Positions 39,339-48,668 of a stretch of DNA of 64,000 bases are shown piece by piece. This DNA is from an uncultured Bacteroidota bacterium (lineage in GTDB: Bacteria > Bacteroidota > Bacteroidia > JABEUT01). The stretch is taken from assembly GCA_903863935.1 (NCBI GenBank), contig CAIPDV010000062.1, positions 23,387 through 87,386 on the forward strand. The letters are read 5' to 3'. The notes beneath the pieces were generated by a model. The model made no database searches. It saw nothing but the letters and a program-made list of their open reading frames with translations, and had not been told where the DNA came from. Within the stretch, counting starts at the first letter, position 1. Each line of letters starts with the position of its first letter. A program made the translations under genes and the position numbers.

Positions 39339-39346
39339 TACTTTTG
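39339..39346 (+). promoter_or_regulatory. -7 promoter box of the DUF420 gene
   Basis: TACTTTTG, ending 4 bp before the ATG at 39351. This spacing implies that transcription starts at or next to the A of ATG. Confidence 0.6.
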
Positions 39347-39350
39347 CGCC

Positions 39351-39875
39351 ATGAATGACAAACTAGTATCCCGAATAATAATTGGCGTAACGATTGCCAT
39401 ACCCGTTGCCGTAACTACGCTCCATTTTTTACCAAAACCGGATAGTGTCCCGGAAATCATTAAGCACTGTCCATTGCTTAATGCTATACTTAATGGTACT
39501 TGTACGCTTTTGCTTATTGCATCATACATCGCTATTCGAAACAAAAAAGTAAACCTTCACAAAAAGTTGAATGTTACTGCGTTTACGCTTTCGGCTATTT
39601 TTCTTCTTAGTTATGTAGCCTATCATTCATTTGGAAAAGAAACACTTTTCCCAAAGGATAACCCGGTGAGGCCCGTATACTTGTTCATACTTTCTTCTCA
39701 TATTATACTTGCTGCCATAGTTTTACCTATGGTGCTTCTCAGTTTTTACCGGGGCCTTACCAATCAGGTAATAAAGCACCGCAAACTTGCCAGGTGGACA
39801 TTGCCAATCTGGTTATATGTTACAACTACCGGAGTTGTGGTCTATTTGATGATTTCTCCTTATTATAATTTCTGA
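39351..39875 (+). CDS. DUF420-domain membrane protein
   Basis: A 174-residue protein with four membrane helices and the family histidines in HKKLNVTAF and SYVAYHSFG. DUF420 proteins are encoded near cytochrome oxidase and SCO-type genes in many bacteria and are thought to help oxidase assembly (CtaM-like). No oxidase genes are in the window. A box four bases upstream suggests a leaderless transcript. The small cysteine-containing gene downstream probably forms an operon with it. Confidence 0.85.
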   Translation: MNDKLVSRIIIGVTIAIPVAVTTLHFLPKPDSVPEIIKHCPLLNAILNGTCTLLLIASYIAIRNKKVNLHKKLNVTAFTLSAIFLLSYVAYHSFGKETLFPKDNPVRPVYLFILSSHIILAAIVLPMVLLSFYRGLTNQVIKHRKLARWTLPIWLYVTTTGVVVYLMISPYYNF

Positions 39876-39881
39876 TTTTCG

Positions 39882-39889
39882 TATATTTG
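39882..39889 (+). promoter_or_regulatory. -7 promoter box of the 39894 gene
   Basis: TATATTTG ends 4 bp before the ATG at 39894, again predicting a leaderless start. Confidence 0.55.
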
Positions 39890-39893
39890 CGGC

Positions 39894-40166
39894 ATGAAAG
39901 GAATTTCTAAGGTATTTATTGCTCTCATGATATTACTCTTGCCAGTTTGGACATCTGCCCAATGTTCTATTTGCGCCGCTGGTGCTGCATCTACTGCACG
40001 CACAAATGGTGGATATGGAGCAGGAATTAATTCAGGGATACTGTATCTTCTCACTATTACTTATCTTGTTTTTACCATAGCAGCAATCTATTTTCTGCGT
40101 CAGCGTATTCGCTATTATTTACGTACTATTGCTTCCCGTTGGCGAATGTTTATAGCTTCTTTCTGA
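39894..40166 (+). CDS. Small membrane protein with N-terminal Cys-x-x-Cys
   Basis: A 90-residue protein: signal-like helix (1-20), then QCSICAAGAASTARTNGGYGAG, where Cys24 and Cys27 could bind metal or form a disulfide, then a second membrane helix (about 48-70) and a basic cytosolic tail. No named family. Its place after the DUF420 gene suggests a role in oxidase or copper delivery, but this is only context. Confidence 0.6.
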   Translation: MKGISKVFIALMILLLPVWTSAQCSICAAGAASTARTNGGYGAGINSGILYLLTITYLVFTIAAIYFLRQRIRYYLRTIASRWRMFIASF

Positions 40167-40233
40167 GGAGCTTACACAGAAAGGAGCAACAATTTTCCGA
40201 AGTTTTTAACGAATGGATGTTAGGTAAGCTAAC

Positions 40234-40251
40234 GGAGGCTTTAAAGTCTCC
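40234..40251. repeat. REP-like palindrome GGAGGCTTTAAAGTCTCC
   Basis: An 18-bp near-palindrome (two G-T positions) in the gap before trpS. It shares the CTTTA core with the hairpins at 41309-41363. Confidence 0.5.
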
Positions 40252-40295
40252 ACCGGGAATTATCTAATTTTGCAACTATTTTATAACAAGTTGAT

Positions 40296-40332
40296 TAATC
40301 AACTGACCACTGATAACTGACTACTGACAACT
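40296..40332 (+). repeat. Period-7 repeat (ACTGACn words) before trpS
   Basis: ACTGACC, ACTGATA, ACTGACT, ACTGACA, ACT; ends 5 bp before the trpS ATG at 40337. The words match those at 11048-11080. Confidence 0.85.
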
Positions 40333-40336
40333 ATTT

Positions 40337-41308
40337 ATGGCACGAATTTTAACAGGCATTCAAAGTACAGGAATCCCCCACTTAGGGAATTTGCTCGGGG
40401 CTATTATGCCGGCAATTGAAATGGCTAACGATTCAAAGAATGATTCGTTTCTGTTTATTGCGGATATGCATTCACTCACAACCATGCACGATGCAACTAT
40501 TCTTAGTGAGAACACTTATAGCGTAGCTGCTGCATGGCTCGCCTTTGGTCTGGATGTTGAGAAGTCAGTATTCTATCGCCAATCCGATGTACCTGAAGTA
40601 GCTGAATTGACTTGGTATTTGAGTTGCTTTACTCCTTACCCTATGTTGGCCAATGCAGTGTCATTCAAGGATAAAATGGACCGCCTTTCTGAAGTGAATG
40701 CCGGTGTGTTTCTCTACCCTGTGCTGATGGCTGCCGATATTATTTTATACGATGCCAACTATGTTCCTGTGGGAAAAGACCAGTTGCAGCACTTGGAAAT
40801 TACACGGGATATCACGTCCTCCTTCAATAACCATTATGGGGAAACATTTGTAATGCCGGAACCTAAAATAAGTGAGCAGGTGATGATAGTTCCGGGAATT
40901 GACGGACAGAAGATGAGTAAGTCCTACAACAACACTATCAATATTTTCCTGCCAGATAAAGATTTGCGTAAAGTTGTTATGAAAATAGTTACCGATGCAA
41001 CTCCTATGGAGCAACCTAAAAATCCCGATACCTGCAATGTTTTTAAGCTATACAGCCTGGTTGCAGAAAAAGACAGGATTGAAGAGATGCGCCAAAACTA
41101 TTTGCGCGGTGGTTATGGTTATGGTCATGCAAAAGAAGAATTATACCAAACCATTGCCAATAAATTCAAAAAGGAAAGAGAACTCTATAACCACTACATG
41201 AGCAATAATGAAGAGTTGGATAAGAAACTGAAGATCGGTGCAGACAAAGCAAGAGTAGTGGCAACAAAAACCTTGAAACGTGTAAGAGAAAGGTTAGGTT
41301 ATAAATAG
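40337..41308 (+). CDS. trpS: Tryptophanyl-tRNA synthetase
   Basis: A 323-residue class I synthetase that charges tRNA-Trp. The HIGH-type motif is GIPHLGNLL (residues about 13-21), and the KMSKS loop is complete (GQKMSKSYNNT, about 195-205). Length is typical for bacterial TrpRS. It has no separate promoter visible apart from the heptamer repeat region. A strong hairpin follows the stop. Confidence 0.96.
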   Translation: MARILTGIQSTGIPHLGNLLGAIMPAIEMANDSKNDSFLFIADMHSLTTMHDATILSENTYSVAAAWLAFGLDVEKSVFYRQSDVPEVAELTWYLSCFTPYPMLANAVSFKDKMDRLSEVNAGVFLYPVLMAADIILYDANYVPVGKDQLQHLEITRDITSSFNNHYGETFVMPEPKISEQVMIVPGIDGQKMSKSYNNTINIFLPDKDLRKVVMKIVTDATPMEQPKNPDTCNVFKLYSLVAEKDRIEEMRQNYLRGGYGYGHAKEELYQTIANKFKKERELYNHYMSNNEELDKKLKIGADKARVVATKTLKRVRERLGYK

Positions 41309-41330
41309 CCCCGGCTTTTAAGCCGGGGTT
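41309..41330 (+). terminator. Terminator-like hairpin after trpS (CCCCGGCTTTTAAGCCGGGG)
   Basis: A 9-bp arm CCCCGGCTT pairs with AAGCCGGGG two bases later; realistic folding gives 8 pairs and a 4-base loop. It follows the trpS stop directly. No T-run follows, so it may be a REP-like element serving as a terminator. Confidence 0.6.
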
Positions 41331-41351
41331 AAAGAAACCTCCTCCTTTCAT

Positions 41352-41363
41352 GGACTTTAGTCC
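41352..41363. repeat. Second hairpin of a REP-like pair (GGACTTTAGTCC)
   Basis: A 5-bp stem with the TT loop, 22 bp after the trpS hairpin and 18 bp before metH. The pair resembles dispersed palindromes seen with REP-type elements. Confidence 0.45.
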
Positions 41364-41381
41364 GAACAAAAAAATAGAAGA

Positions 41382-44300
41382 ATGAAAAGTAAAATAGAAC
41401 AGGAATTAGAGAAACGGATATTAGTGATTGATGGTGCAATGGGCACCATGATTCAACGCTATAAGCCTACGGAGGAAGACTACCGTGGAGAGCGTTTCAA
41501 AGATTATCCGCATTTAATAAAAGGGAATAATGATATTTTTTCTCTCACGAATCCAAAGATGATAGAAGAAATTCATGCTGCCTATTTGGAAGCCGGAGCA
41601 GATATTATCGAGACTAATACTTTCAATGCAAATCCGCTTTCACTGGCCGATTACCACATGGAGGATTTAACGAATGAATTGAATTATGCCTCTGCCGTAA
41701 TTGCCAGGAAAGTTGCTGATGAATTCACAGCCAAAAATCCGAATAAGCCCCGCTTTGTTGCTGGTGCTTTAGGTCCGACAAACAAGACTACTTCATTGTC
41801 TCCTGATGTGAATGACCCCGGTTACAGAGCAGTTTATTACGATGATGTTGTTGCAGCTTATCTGGAGCAAATAAAGGGGCTTATGGATGGTGGAGTAGAT
41901 GTGCTTTTAGTGGAAACAATATTTGATAGTTTAAACGCCAAGGCTGCTCTTTTCGCTATTGAAACTTATTTTGAAAAGACCGGAAAGCGAATCCCAATAA
42001 TGGTTTCGGTAACTATTACCGATGCCAGCGGAAGGACACTTTCAGGTCAAACAGTGGAAGCATTTCTAACATCTGTAAGACATGAAAATCTTTTATCAAT
42101 AGGCTTGAACTGCGCTTTGGGTGCGAAAGAGATGAGGCCTTATTTGGAAGAAATGGCGCAAAAAGCTCCGTATTATATTAGCTGTTATCCAAATGCTGGC
42201 TTGCCAAACCAATTCGGTGAATACGATGAAACACCTGAAACCATGTGCATGATGGTGGATGATTTCCTCAAGAATGGTTTTGTAAATATCATAGGCGGAT
42301 GTTGTGGTACAACACCCGACCATATTAAAGCCATTGCTCATTCAGCATCAAAAGCTACTCCGCATAAAAAGGTTGAAGCAGATACATTATTTCACCTAAG
42401 CGGATTGGAAGCCGTAACGCTTTTTCCGGGAAGCAACTTTATGAATGTTGGCGAACGCACGAACATTACAGGCTCCAAAAAGTTCTCCAAATTTATTGTT
42501 GGCGGTGATTATAATGGCGCACTGACTATAGCGCGCGACCAGGTAGATGGAGGCGCACAGGTTATTGACATCAACATGGATGAAGCCATGATAGACTCCA
42601 AAGCAGCCATGGTAAAGTTCTTAAACCTTGTTGCAGCGGAACCTGATATTTCCAAACTGCCTATCATGATTGACTCTTCCAAGTGGGAAGTGATTGAAGC
42701 AGGATTAAAATGTACGCAAGGAAAGTCTATTGTGAATTCTATTAGCTTAAAAGAAGGTGAGGAATTATTCATTGAACACGCCCGAAAAGTAAAAAAGTAT
42801 GGGGCAGCCGTTATTGTGATGGCATTCGATGAAAAAGGCCAGGCAGATACATTAGAAAGAAGAAAAGAAATTTGCGCCAGAGCATATAATATCCTGGTTA
42901 ATGAAGTAGGCTTTCCTCCTCAGGATATTATTTTCGATCCAAATATTTTCCCTGTGGGAACTGGCATTGAAGAGCACAAACGCAACGCACTTGATTATTT
43001 TGAATCTACTAAATGGATTAAAGAAAACTTACCGCTTGCAAAAGTAAGTGGGGGTGTTAGTAATGTTTCATTTTCGTTTCGAGGGAATGACATGGTACGC
43101 GAAGCAATACACTCGGCATTCCTTTACCATGCTGTGAAAGCAGGTATGGATATGGGCATTGTGAACCCCGGTATGTTGCAGATCTATGATGAAATTCCGA
43201 AAGATTTATTGATATTGGTTGAGGATGTATTATTGAATCGTAAAGACGATGCTACCGAACATTTATTAACCTATGCCGAAACAATTAAATCGAAAGGAAA
43301 AGTAATTGTAAAGGATGAAGCATGGAGAAGTTTGCCTGTGAATGAACGCCTCTCTCATGCATTAGTTAAAGGTATTGATGAATATATTGAACAAGATACG
43401 GAGGAAGCCAGAAAGCAATTTTCAAAATCACTTGAAGTGATAGAAGGCCCATTAATGGCCGGAATGAGCATTGTAGGTGATTTGTTTGGTTCAGGAAAAA
43501 TGTTTTTACCTCAGGTGGTGAAGAGTGCGCGTGTAATGAAAAAATCGGTTGCGTATCTCACTCCATTTATGGAAGAAGAAAAAGCGGAAGGAACCAGTGT
43601 TGCAGGTAAAATCCTTATGGCTACAGTAAAAGGCGATGTGCACGATATCGGTAAAAATATTGTGGGCGTTGTGCTCGGTTGCAATAATTACAAGGTTATT
43701 GATATGGGTGTGATGGTACCTTGTGATAAAATATTGGAGGCTGCTGTGAGAGAAGGCGTAGATGCTATTGGCGTTAGCGGACTGATTACTCCATCCTTAG
43801 ATGAGATGGTTCATATTGCCAAAGAAATGAAACGCACCGGACTTAAAATACCTTTGCTCATTGGTGGAGCTACGACTTCCAAAGTACATACCGCGGTTAA
43901 AATTGCACCTGAATATGAACACCCCGTTGTGTATGTGAATGACGCATCCCGTGCGGTGAATGTACTGAGCAGTATTTTATCTGCAACCGAAAATAATTTT
44001 CTAAAAGAGGTAGACAGGGAATACGACAACCTGCGGAAAATGCATGCCAGCAAAAATGCTGAGCAGAAATTTGTAAGCATGGCTGAAGCCCGCCGGAATA
44101 AAATGAAATGCGACTGGAGTAAAATAGAAATTGTAAAACCAATGTTGATAGGTAATATTTCTTTACCTTCTTATCCTCTCGCTGAAATTGCCAAGTACAT
44201 TGACTGGACACCATTCTTCATAGCTTGGGAAATGAAAGGCAGTTATCCGAAAATTTTCTCTGACCCTGAAAGAGGCGTGGAAGCAAAAAAGCTTTTTGAT

Positions 44301-45047
44301 GATGCACAGGAAATGTTGAATAAGATCATCAGTGAGAAATGGCTCTCTGCAAAAGCGGTTGCAGGATTTTATCCTTGCAATTCGGTGAATGAAGACGATA
44401 TTGAAATTTATGAAGATGAAACTCGTGCAGTTGTAAAAACTGTTTTCCATACCTTGCGCCAGCAGACTAAAAAGCCCGAAGGGCAAGCCAATCTTGCGCT
44501 TTCAGACTTTATCGCTCCAAAGGATAGCGGTAAGGTTGATTACATTGGTGGGTTCGCTGTCACGACAGGATTAGGTATTGAAAGATTAATCCGCAGGTTT
44601 GAAAAGCAGCACGACGATTATAGCAGTATTATGATAAAGGTTCTTGCTGACCGTCTTGCAGAAGCTTTTACAGAGTTGTTGCATGAAAAAGTTCGGAAGG
44701 AATTCTGGGGTTATGCACCCGATGAAAATCTATCGGTACAAGAAATGGTTAAAGAAGGTTACCGTGGAATACGCCCTGCACCGGGTTATCCTGCTTGCCC
44801 AGATCACACTGAAAAGATAGAGCACTTTGAACTTTTTGAAATATATCCAAAGACAGGAATAGAACTTACCGATAGTATGGCCATGTATCCTACGGCAGCA
44901 GTTAGCGGTTTATATTTTGCTCACCCTGATTCGCATTATTTCTCACTCGGAAAAATAAATAAAGAACAAGTGGAGAATTATGCCAAACGTAAAGGCATGA
45001 AGGTTGCGGAGGTGGAAAGGTGGCTCAGGCCGGTGCTGGGGTATTAA
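41382..45047 (+). CDS. metH: Cobalamin-dependent methionine synthase
   Basis: A 1221-residue modular enzyme. Homocysteine-binding domain (1-330) with zinc ligands in NCALGAKEM and [11 protein letters not shown]; methyltetrahydrofolate domain (about 350-620) starting [14 protein letters not shown]; cobalamin cap and B12 domain (about 650-900) with [14 protein letters not shown], where the Asp-x-His-x-x-Gly histidine binds cobalt; and AdoMet reactivation domain (about 920-1221) ending in [12 protein letters not shown]. It transfers the methyl group of methyltetrahydrofolate to homocysteine. All modules are present at normal length. No B12 riboswitch is visible in the 70-bp upstream gap. Confidence 0.97.
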   Translation: MKSKIEQELEKRILVIDGAMGTMIQRYKPTEEDYRGERFKDYPHLIKGNNDIFSLTNPKMIEEIHAAYLEAGADIIETNTFNANPLSLADYHMEDLTNELNYASAVIARKVADEFTAKNPNKPRFVAGALGPTNKTTSLSPDVNDPGYRAVYYDDVVAAYLEQIKGLMDGGVDVLLVETIFDSLNAKAALFAIETYFEKTGKRIPIMVSVTITDASGRTLSGQTVEAFLTSVRHENLLSIGLNCALGAKEMRPYLEEMAQKAPYYISCYPNAGLPNQFGEYDETPETMCMMVDDFLKNGFVNIIGGCCGTTPDHIKAIAHSASKATPHKKVEADTLFHLSGLEAVTLFPGSNFMNVGERTNITGSKKFSKFIVGGDYNGALTIARDQVDGGAQVIDINMDEAMIDSKAAMVKFLNLVAAEPDISKLPIMIDSSKWEVIEAGLKCTQGKSIVNSISLKEGEELFIEHARKVKKYGAAVIVMAFDEKGQADTLERRKEICARAYNILVNEVGFPPQDIIFDPNIFPVGTGIEEHKRNALDYFESTKWIKENLPLAKVSGGVSNVSFSFRGNDMVREAIHSAFLYHAVKAGMDMGIVNPGMLQIYDEIPKDLLILVEDVLLNRKDDATEHLLTYAETIKSKGKVIVKDEAWRSLPVNERLSHALVKGIDEYIEQDTEEARKQFSKSLEVIEGPLMAGMSIVGDLFGSGKMFLPQVVKSARVMKKSVAYLTPFMEEEKAEGTSVAGKILMATVKGDVHDIGKNIVGVVLGCNNYKVIDMGVMVPCDKILEAAVREGVDAIGVSGLITPSLDEMVHIAKEMKRTGLKIPLLIGGATTSKVHTAVKIAPEYEHPVVYVNDASRAVNVLSSILSATENNFLKEVDREYDNLRKMHASKNAEQKFVSMAEARRNKMKCDWSKIEIVKPMLIGNISLPSYPLAEIAKYIDWTPFFIAWEMKGSYPKIFSDPERGVEAKKLFDDAQEMLNKIISEKWLSAKAVAGFYPCNSVNEDDIEIYEDETRAVVKTVFHTLRQQTKKPEGQANLALSDFIAPKDSGKVDYIGGFAVTTGLGIERLIRRFEKQHDDYSSIMIKVLADRLAEAFTELLHEKVRKEFWGYAPDENLSVQEMVKEGYRGIRPAPGYPACPDHTEKIEHFELFEIYPKTGIELTDSMAMYPTAAVSGLYFAHPDSHYFSLGKINKEQVENYAKRKGMKVAEVERWLRPVLGY

Positions 45048-45081
45048 AAAGTTTTGTATTTTTATATGAAAGGAAAATAAA

Positions 45082-45738
45082 ATGAAGTTTTTTCTTATTG
45101 CAATAACTTTTATTTTATTCAAAGGAGATTTGGTTGCTCAAAATACTGATAGCAATCATCTGGTCCCGAAATACATATTAGATAAAATAAATTCTTTACA
45201 TCCTAACCTAACACATTTAAGATGTTATTCTAATAAAGATATGTATGAAGTTTCTTTTGAAGCAGATGATTATTTTTTCAAATCTCTTAATTCTTCATTT
45301 ACTAACTATAGAGATTGGCGAATTGATTCAATTAAAATAGGCAAGAACATGTTTGCCAAATTCGATTCTTTGTACTCTAATGCAAGCTCAATTTCATGGT
45401 ATAACAAAGATAGCTTATTTGATGTTTCATTTCAATGTAATTGTAAAGAAGGCTATGATAATATTGAGTTTGATAAGAAGGGTAATATTATTAAAAGGAA
45501 TAGGATGGTAAACTTGGATGAAACTCCTAAGGAAATTACGACTTATCTTCAAAAACATTATTCGCAGTATCTTCTCCCATGTTTTCTTAATGAAGAAATT
45601 GATGGGAGAGGCAACGTTAAATACTATGCAAGGGTAGATATTAAATATCGGTTTTGTTCCGACTGTGAATTCTATTGGGTATTCTTTGATAAAGATGGTG
45701 TATTTATTTCTGAGAAACATGTTCCCGGAGGACTATAA
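45082..45738 (+). CDS. Secreted PepSY-like protein
   Basis: A 218-residue protein with a signal peptide (MKFFLIAITFILFKGDLVA). Two repeats of about 90 residues (for example YILDKINSLHPNLTHLRC ... YEVSFEADDYFFKSL, and FDVSFQCNCKEGYDNIEFDKKGNI) suggest a putative PepSY-like (BLIP-like) fold, common in Bacteroidota secreted proteins. It starts 35 bp after metH. No enzymatic residues are evident; role unknown. It may be transcribed with metH. Confidence 0.7.
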   Translation: MKFFLIAITFILFKGDLVAQNTDSNHLVPKYILDKINSLHPNLTHLRCYSNKDMYEVSFEADDYFFKSLNSSFTNYRDWRIDSIKIGKNMFAKFDSLYSNASSISWYNKDSLFDVSFQCNCKEGYDNIEFDKKGNIIKRNRMVNLDETPKEITTYLQKHYSQYLLPCFLNEEIDGRGNVKYYARVDIKYRFCSDCEFYWVFFDKDGVFISEKHVPGGL

Positions 45739-46120
45739 AAAACCTGTCTTCATATTCCTGTTAATTTAAGCTAATAAAATTGTCTATCTTTATAAATTGT
45801 TATTTTATTTTTTCGATATAAAATGACTTTCCCAAAATAACAATGAAATAACAATGCAAGAACAATGGGAAAACAATAAAATAACAATGAATTTTCATTG
45901 TTATTTGAGATTTCAAAATTTGCAATACATTGATTATGAATATTTTGAAAAAATAGCTCATTGTTAATTACAATAAATAACAATGAAATTATAGCAATAA
46001 TTAGTACTTGTTTTTGGCTGTGCAGTAAAATTTTCATGCTCTGTTTCAACCGTGTTTTTCTTCTTAGTAATACAAAGATAAATCACGGAATGTGGTTTTT
46101 TTAAAAGTCAATGACTTTAC
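45739..46120. other. Intergenic spacer holding the CAATG array
   Basis: About 380 bp between the PepSY-like gene and the convergent membrane protein. It is dominated by the CAATG array (45841-45999). A 92-codon minus-strand open frame across it encodes a Phe/Leu/Ile-rich string and is judged a by-product of the repeats. Confidence 0.6.
45841..45999. repeat. CAATG array with 11-bp spacing
   Basis: CAATG or CAATA begins at 45841, 45852, 45863, 45874 and 45885, exactly 11 bp apart, then an inverted CATTG at 45896 and further copies at 45971, 45981 and 45995. Units read, for example, CAATGAAATAA and CAATGGGAAAA. Confidence 0.85.
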
Positions 46121-46642
46121 CTACTGGCTAAGGGTGGCAAGTGGAGATTCCGACTCATACCATTTGCCCTTTTTATTGGTTGCATCCCAAATTTTAAGAT
46201 TTAGTTTGGGGGCTATTTCTTTTGCAAACTCCCAGGCTTCCTTATCGTGAATTGTTTGCAGAAATTTAAGCCGGGTATTTTCTCTGGTAATTAAGTTTAC
46301 CTGAAACACTTCTTCCCTGTGTTTGAAATCTTGCGGAATTGCACTAGGAGTGCTGGCAAGAAGTGCTCTGAATACTGAGATGTATTGTATTCCGAAAAGT
46401 GGCTCCCAATCACCAATATAAACTGGTCCAATGGAAGTATATAGCCTGTATTTTTTGTTTTTAATGTCAATTTCAATGCCCTTTTTATAAGCGAGTTGGC
46501 CTAATGCAAATACACTGATAATAATTCCATACCGGACGGAAGAGTAAATTCCAATTAAAATGCCCACGAGTAAAAAGAACCCAACAAGCAGGTAGCCTTT
46601 TACGCCCATTTTATTGTATGAATATCTGTAAATATCTTCCAT
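46121..46642 (-). CDS. Small membrane protein of unknown function
   Basis: A 173-residue protein with two membrane helices (about residues 15-50, GYLLVGFFLLVGILIGI and YGIIISVFALGQLAYK), followed by a cytosolic beta-rich domain that includes RLYTSIGPVYIGDWEPL and PKLNLKIWDATNKKG. I recognise no family. It begins 15 bp after the 3' end of tRNA-Val and may be read through from the tRNA promoter. Confidence 0.6.
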   Translation of the reverse strand: MEDIYRYSYNKMGVKGYLLVGFFLLVGILIGIYSSVRYGIIISVFALGQLAYKKGIEIDIKNKKYRLYTSIGPVYIGDWEPLFGIQYISVFRALLASTPSAIPQDFKHREEVFQVNLITRENTRLKFLQTIHDKEAWEFAKEIAPKLNLKIWDATNKKGKWYESESPLATLSQ

Positions 46643-46657
46643 GTTTATTTTTTTTCG

Positions 46658-46732
46658 TGGGCTGTGGCGGGCTCGAACCGCCGACCTCTGCCTTGTCGAG
46701 GCAGCATTCTAAACCAACTGAACTAACAACCC
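46658..46732 (-). tRNA. tRNA-Val (anticodon GAC) with unusual position 33
   Basis: A 75-nt cloverleaf: acceptor GGGTTGT/ACAGCCC (one G-U), D arm TAGTTCAGTTGGTTTAGA, anticodon stem CTGCC/GGCAG around loop TCGACAA, T stem GGCGG with loop TTCGAGC. The anticodon GAC reads GUC valine codons. Position 33, almost universally U, is C here. The mature 5' end is the base next to the prenyl-synthase stop. CCA is not encoded. Confidence 0.88.
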
Positions 46733-47707
46733 TTATTTTTTTCTTTCAAGCAACGCCCCTGTTAGCGCAAGCAGAATTTCTTTTTCCGGAGTTTTTATTG
46801 ACGAGAGTGCTTTTTTAGCATTGGTATGATACATTTCCATTTGCTTATTGGCAACCTCTTCCACACCTAAATCTTCATAAATCTTTTTTACCCGTTTCAC
46901 TTTTTCTTCTGTAGAAATTTCAGTGTTCCCAATTAATACAATGAGTTCCGCTTTTGTTTTTCCCTTAGCTGATTCTAGTGCTTTAAGCAGTAAAAATGTC
47001 TTTTTATCCTGAATTATATCACCGCCAATTTGTTTGCCAGTCTGTGCTGATTCACCAAATACATCCAGCATATCGTCCTTTAACTGGAAAAGCATTCCGA
47101 GGTTTTCTCCAACAATTTCCATTTTCTTGCAATCAAGCTTTGAAACTCCTGCTAGAATAGCTCCCATTTGCATTGATGCAGAAAATAAGGCTGCCGTTTT
47201 CATGCTAATCATTGATAGATAATCTTCTATTGTTACCTTATTTTTAGTTTCGTAATTCATGTCTAACTGCTGTCCCTCGCATACTTTTAAGGCAGCATCA
47301 TTAAATATTTTAAAAGCTGCCGGTAAATATTTTGCAGGTGTTTTATTTAATTCCTGATACGATTTAATCATCAAAGCATCACCACTGAGAAGAGCAACAT
47401 TCAAATTCCATTTTTTGTAAACTGTTGGCTTGCCACGACGCAAGGGGGAGTTATCGGTTACATCATCATGAATGAGGGTAAAGTTGTGGAACAGTTCAAT
47501 GGCAATTGCAGCCGGAATAGCATCATTAATTTTTCCCCCCAGCATTTTGCAGGTCAATAATAATAACGAAGGACGCAGGTTTTTTCCACCTAACCCTAGC
47601 ATATATCGCATGGGCTCATATAGCTCCTGAGGCTCTTTAGGAAGGCTTTTGCAAAAAGAATTCAGTTCTTTCTTTACTCGTTCCTGTATTGAATCAGGTA
47701 TATTCAC
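46733..47707 (-). CDS. Polyprenyl (trans-isoprenyl) diphosphate synthase
   Basis: A 324-residue synthase. The first aspartate-rich motif is LIHDDVTDNSPLRRGKPT (residues about 83-100) and the second QLKDDMLDVFG (about 208-218). The residue before the first motif is consistent with a long-chain product such as octaprenyl or heptaprenyl diphosphate for menaquinone, but the chain length cannot be fixed. It shares a strand and close spacing with the epimerase and tatC genes. The stop lies against the tRNA-Val 5' end. Confidence 0.9.
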   Translation of the reverse strand: MNIPDSIQERVKKELNSFCKSLPKEPQELYEPMRYMLGLGGKNLRPSLLLLTCKMLGGKINDAIPAAIAIELFHNFTLIHDDVTDNSPLRRGKPTVYKKWNLNVALLSGDALMIKSYQELNKTPAKYLPAAFKIFNDAALKVCEGQQLDMNYETKNKVTIEDYLSMISMKTAALFSASMQMGAILAGVSKLDCKKMEIVGENLGMLFQLKDDMLDVFGESAQTGKQIGGDIIQDKKTFLLLKALESAKGKTKAELIVLIGNTEISTEEKVKRVKKIYEDLGVEEVANKQMEMYHTNAKKALSSIKTPEKEILLALTGALLERKK

Positions 47708-47717
47708 TGAGGATATT

Positions 47718-48653
47718 TTACAGAATGAACTTTGTATTTGCCAGAACCTTTTTCAGCCCTTCTTCCAGCGAAACAGGATCTCTCGAAAGCAACTTTTTCA
47801 TGCGGGAAAGGTCAGGTTTGCGGCGGGTCATATCTCCTTCGGGCAAGGGCGGCAGATTTACAATTTTTGATTGTGAGTTGGTGAGCTCAATGATCATTTT
47901 TGCAAGGTCAACAATAGGCACTTCATCGTCTCCGCCAATGTTTACAACATCATTTATATAAAGATTGTTTTTGAATGCATTCAAACAAGCATCCACATTA
48001 TCATCAATAAAACAGAATGTGCGGGTTTGTTTTCCTCCGCCATACAATTCAATAGGTTCATTTTTTAAAGCGCGTGCAATAAATTTCGACACCACAAAAT
48101 CTTTCGATTGACGTGGGCCATAGGTATTAAAAAACCTGAAAATAGTATACTCTAAACCATATTCCTGTTGAAATGCTTTAAGGTAAGCCTCACTGGCATT
48201 CTTAACAATGGCATACGGCAGGCGTGAGTTTAATGGGGTGGTTTCTTCGTGCTGAGGGAAGTGGAATGATTCACCATATACTTCAGATGACGAAGAAAAA
48301 TAGACTCGTTTTACGCCGCTGTTTTTGGCAAATGATAATAAGTGTTTTATCCCTGAAAGGTCACTCAGCACCTTTACAGGGTTTTCAAGGGTGCGGGTAA
48401 CGCCAACCACGGCAGCATAATGAAAAACATAATCAAAGGCCTGCGAATACATAATGCCGGAAACATCTCTCCAGTCATTCACATCGCATTTAATAAAGCG
48501 CACATTATCATGCTTTGAAACCGGAATTTTATTCAGATTACCTGTTGAAAGGTCATCAACAATAACAACATAGTTGTTTTTATCTGCCGCTAATTTTTCA
48601 GCTACCGAGCTGCCTATAAATCCGGCACCACCTGTTACAAGAATTCTATTCAT
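47718..48653 (-). CDS. NAD-dependent sugar epimerase/dehydratase (extended SDR)
   Basis: A 311-residue SDR protein. NAD-binding TGGAGFIGSSVAEKLA (residues 7-22), Ser-rich FSSSSEVYG (about 119-127), and catalytic Tyr-Lys in YAIVKNASEA (about 148-157). The product could be a UDP-glucuronate decarboxylase, UDP-galactose 4-epimerase or related enzyme; the segment YGPRQSKDFVVSKFIARALKNEPI is common to several. It likely feeds cell-surface sugar synthesis. It lies between the prenyl synthase and tatC on the same strand. Confidence 0.85.
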   Translation of the reverse strand: MNRILVTGGAGFIGSSVAEKLAADKNNYVVIVDDLSTGNLNKIPVSKHDNVRFIKCDVNDWRDVSGIMYSQAFDYVFHYAAVVGVTRTLENPVKVLSDLSGIKHLLSFAKNSGVKRVYFSSSSEVYGESFHFPQHEETTPLNSRLPYAIVKNASEAYLKAFQQEYGLEYTIFRFFNTYGPRQSKDFVVSKFIARALKNEPIELYGGGKQTRTFCFIDDNVDACLNAFKNNLYINDVVNIGGDDEVPIVDLAKMIIELTNSQSKIVNLPPLPEGDMTRRKPDLSRMKKLLSRDPVSLEEGLKKVLANTKFIL

Positions 48654-48668
48654 AATTTTTTTATATCA

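Noticed and set aside
41309..41381. Cobalamin or SAM riboswitch before metH
   Set aside because: The 73-bp gap is too short for either fold and contains only the two small hairpins.
45771..46049. 92-codon minus-strand membrane-like frame with possible similarity to the frame at 10450
   Set aside because: The similarity (FYCF, FYCY phrases) reflects ATTG repeats in both arrays rather than homologous genes; kept as a repeat observation.
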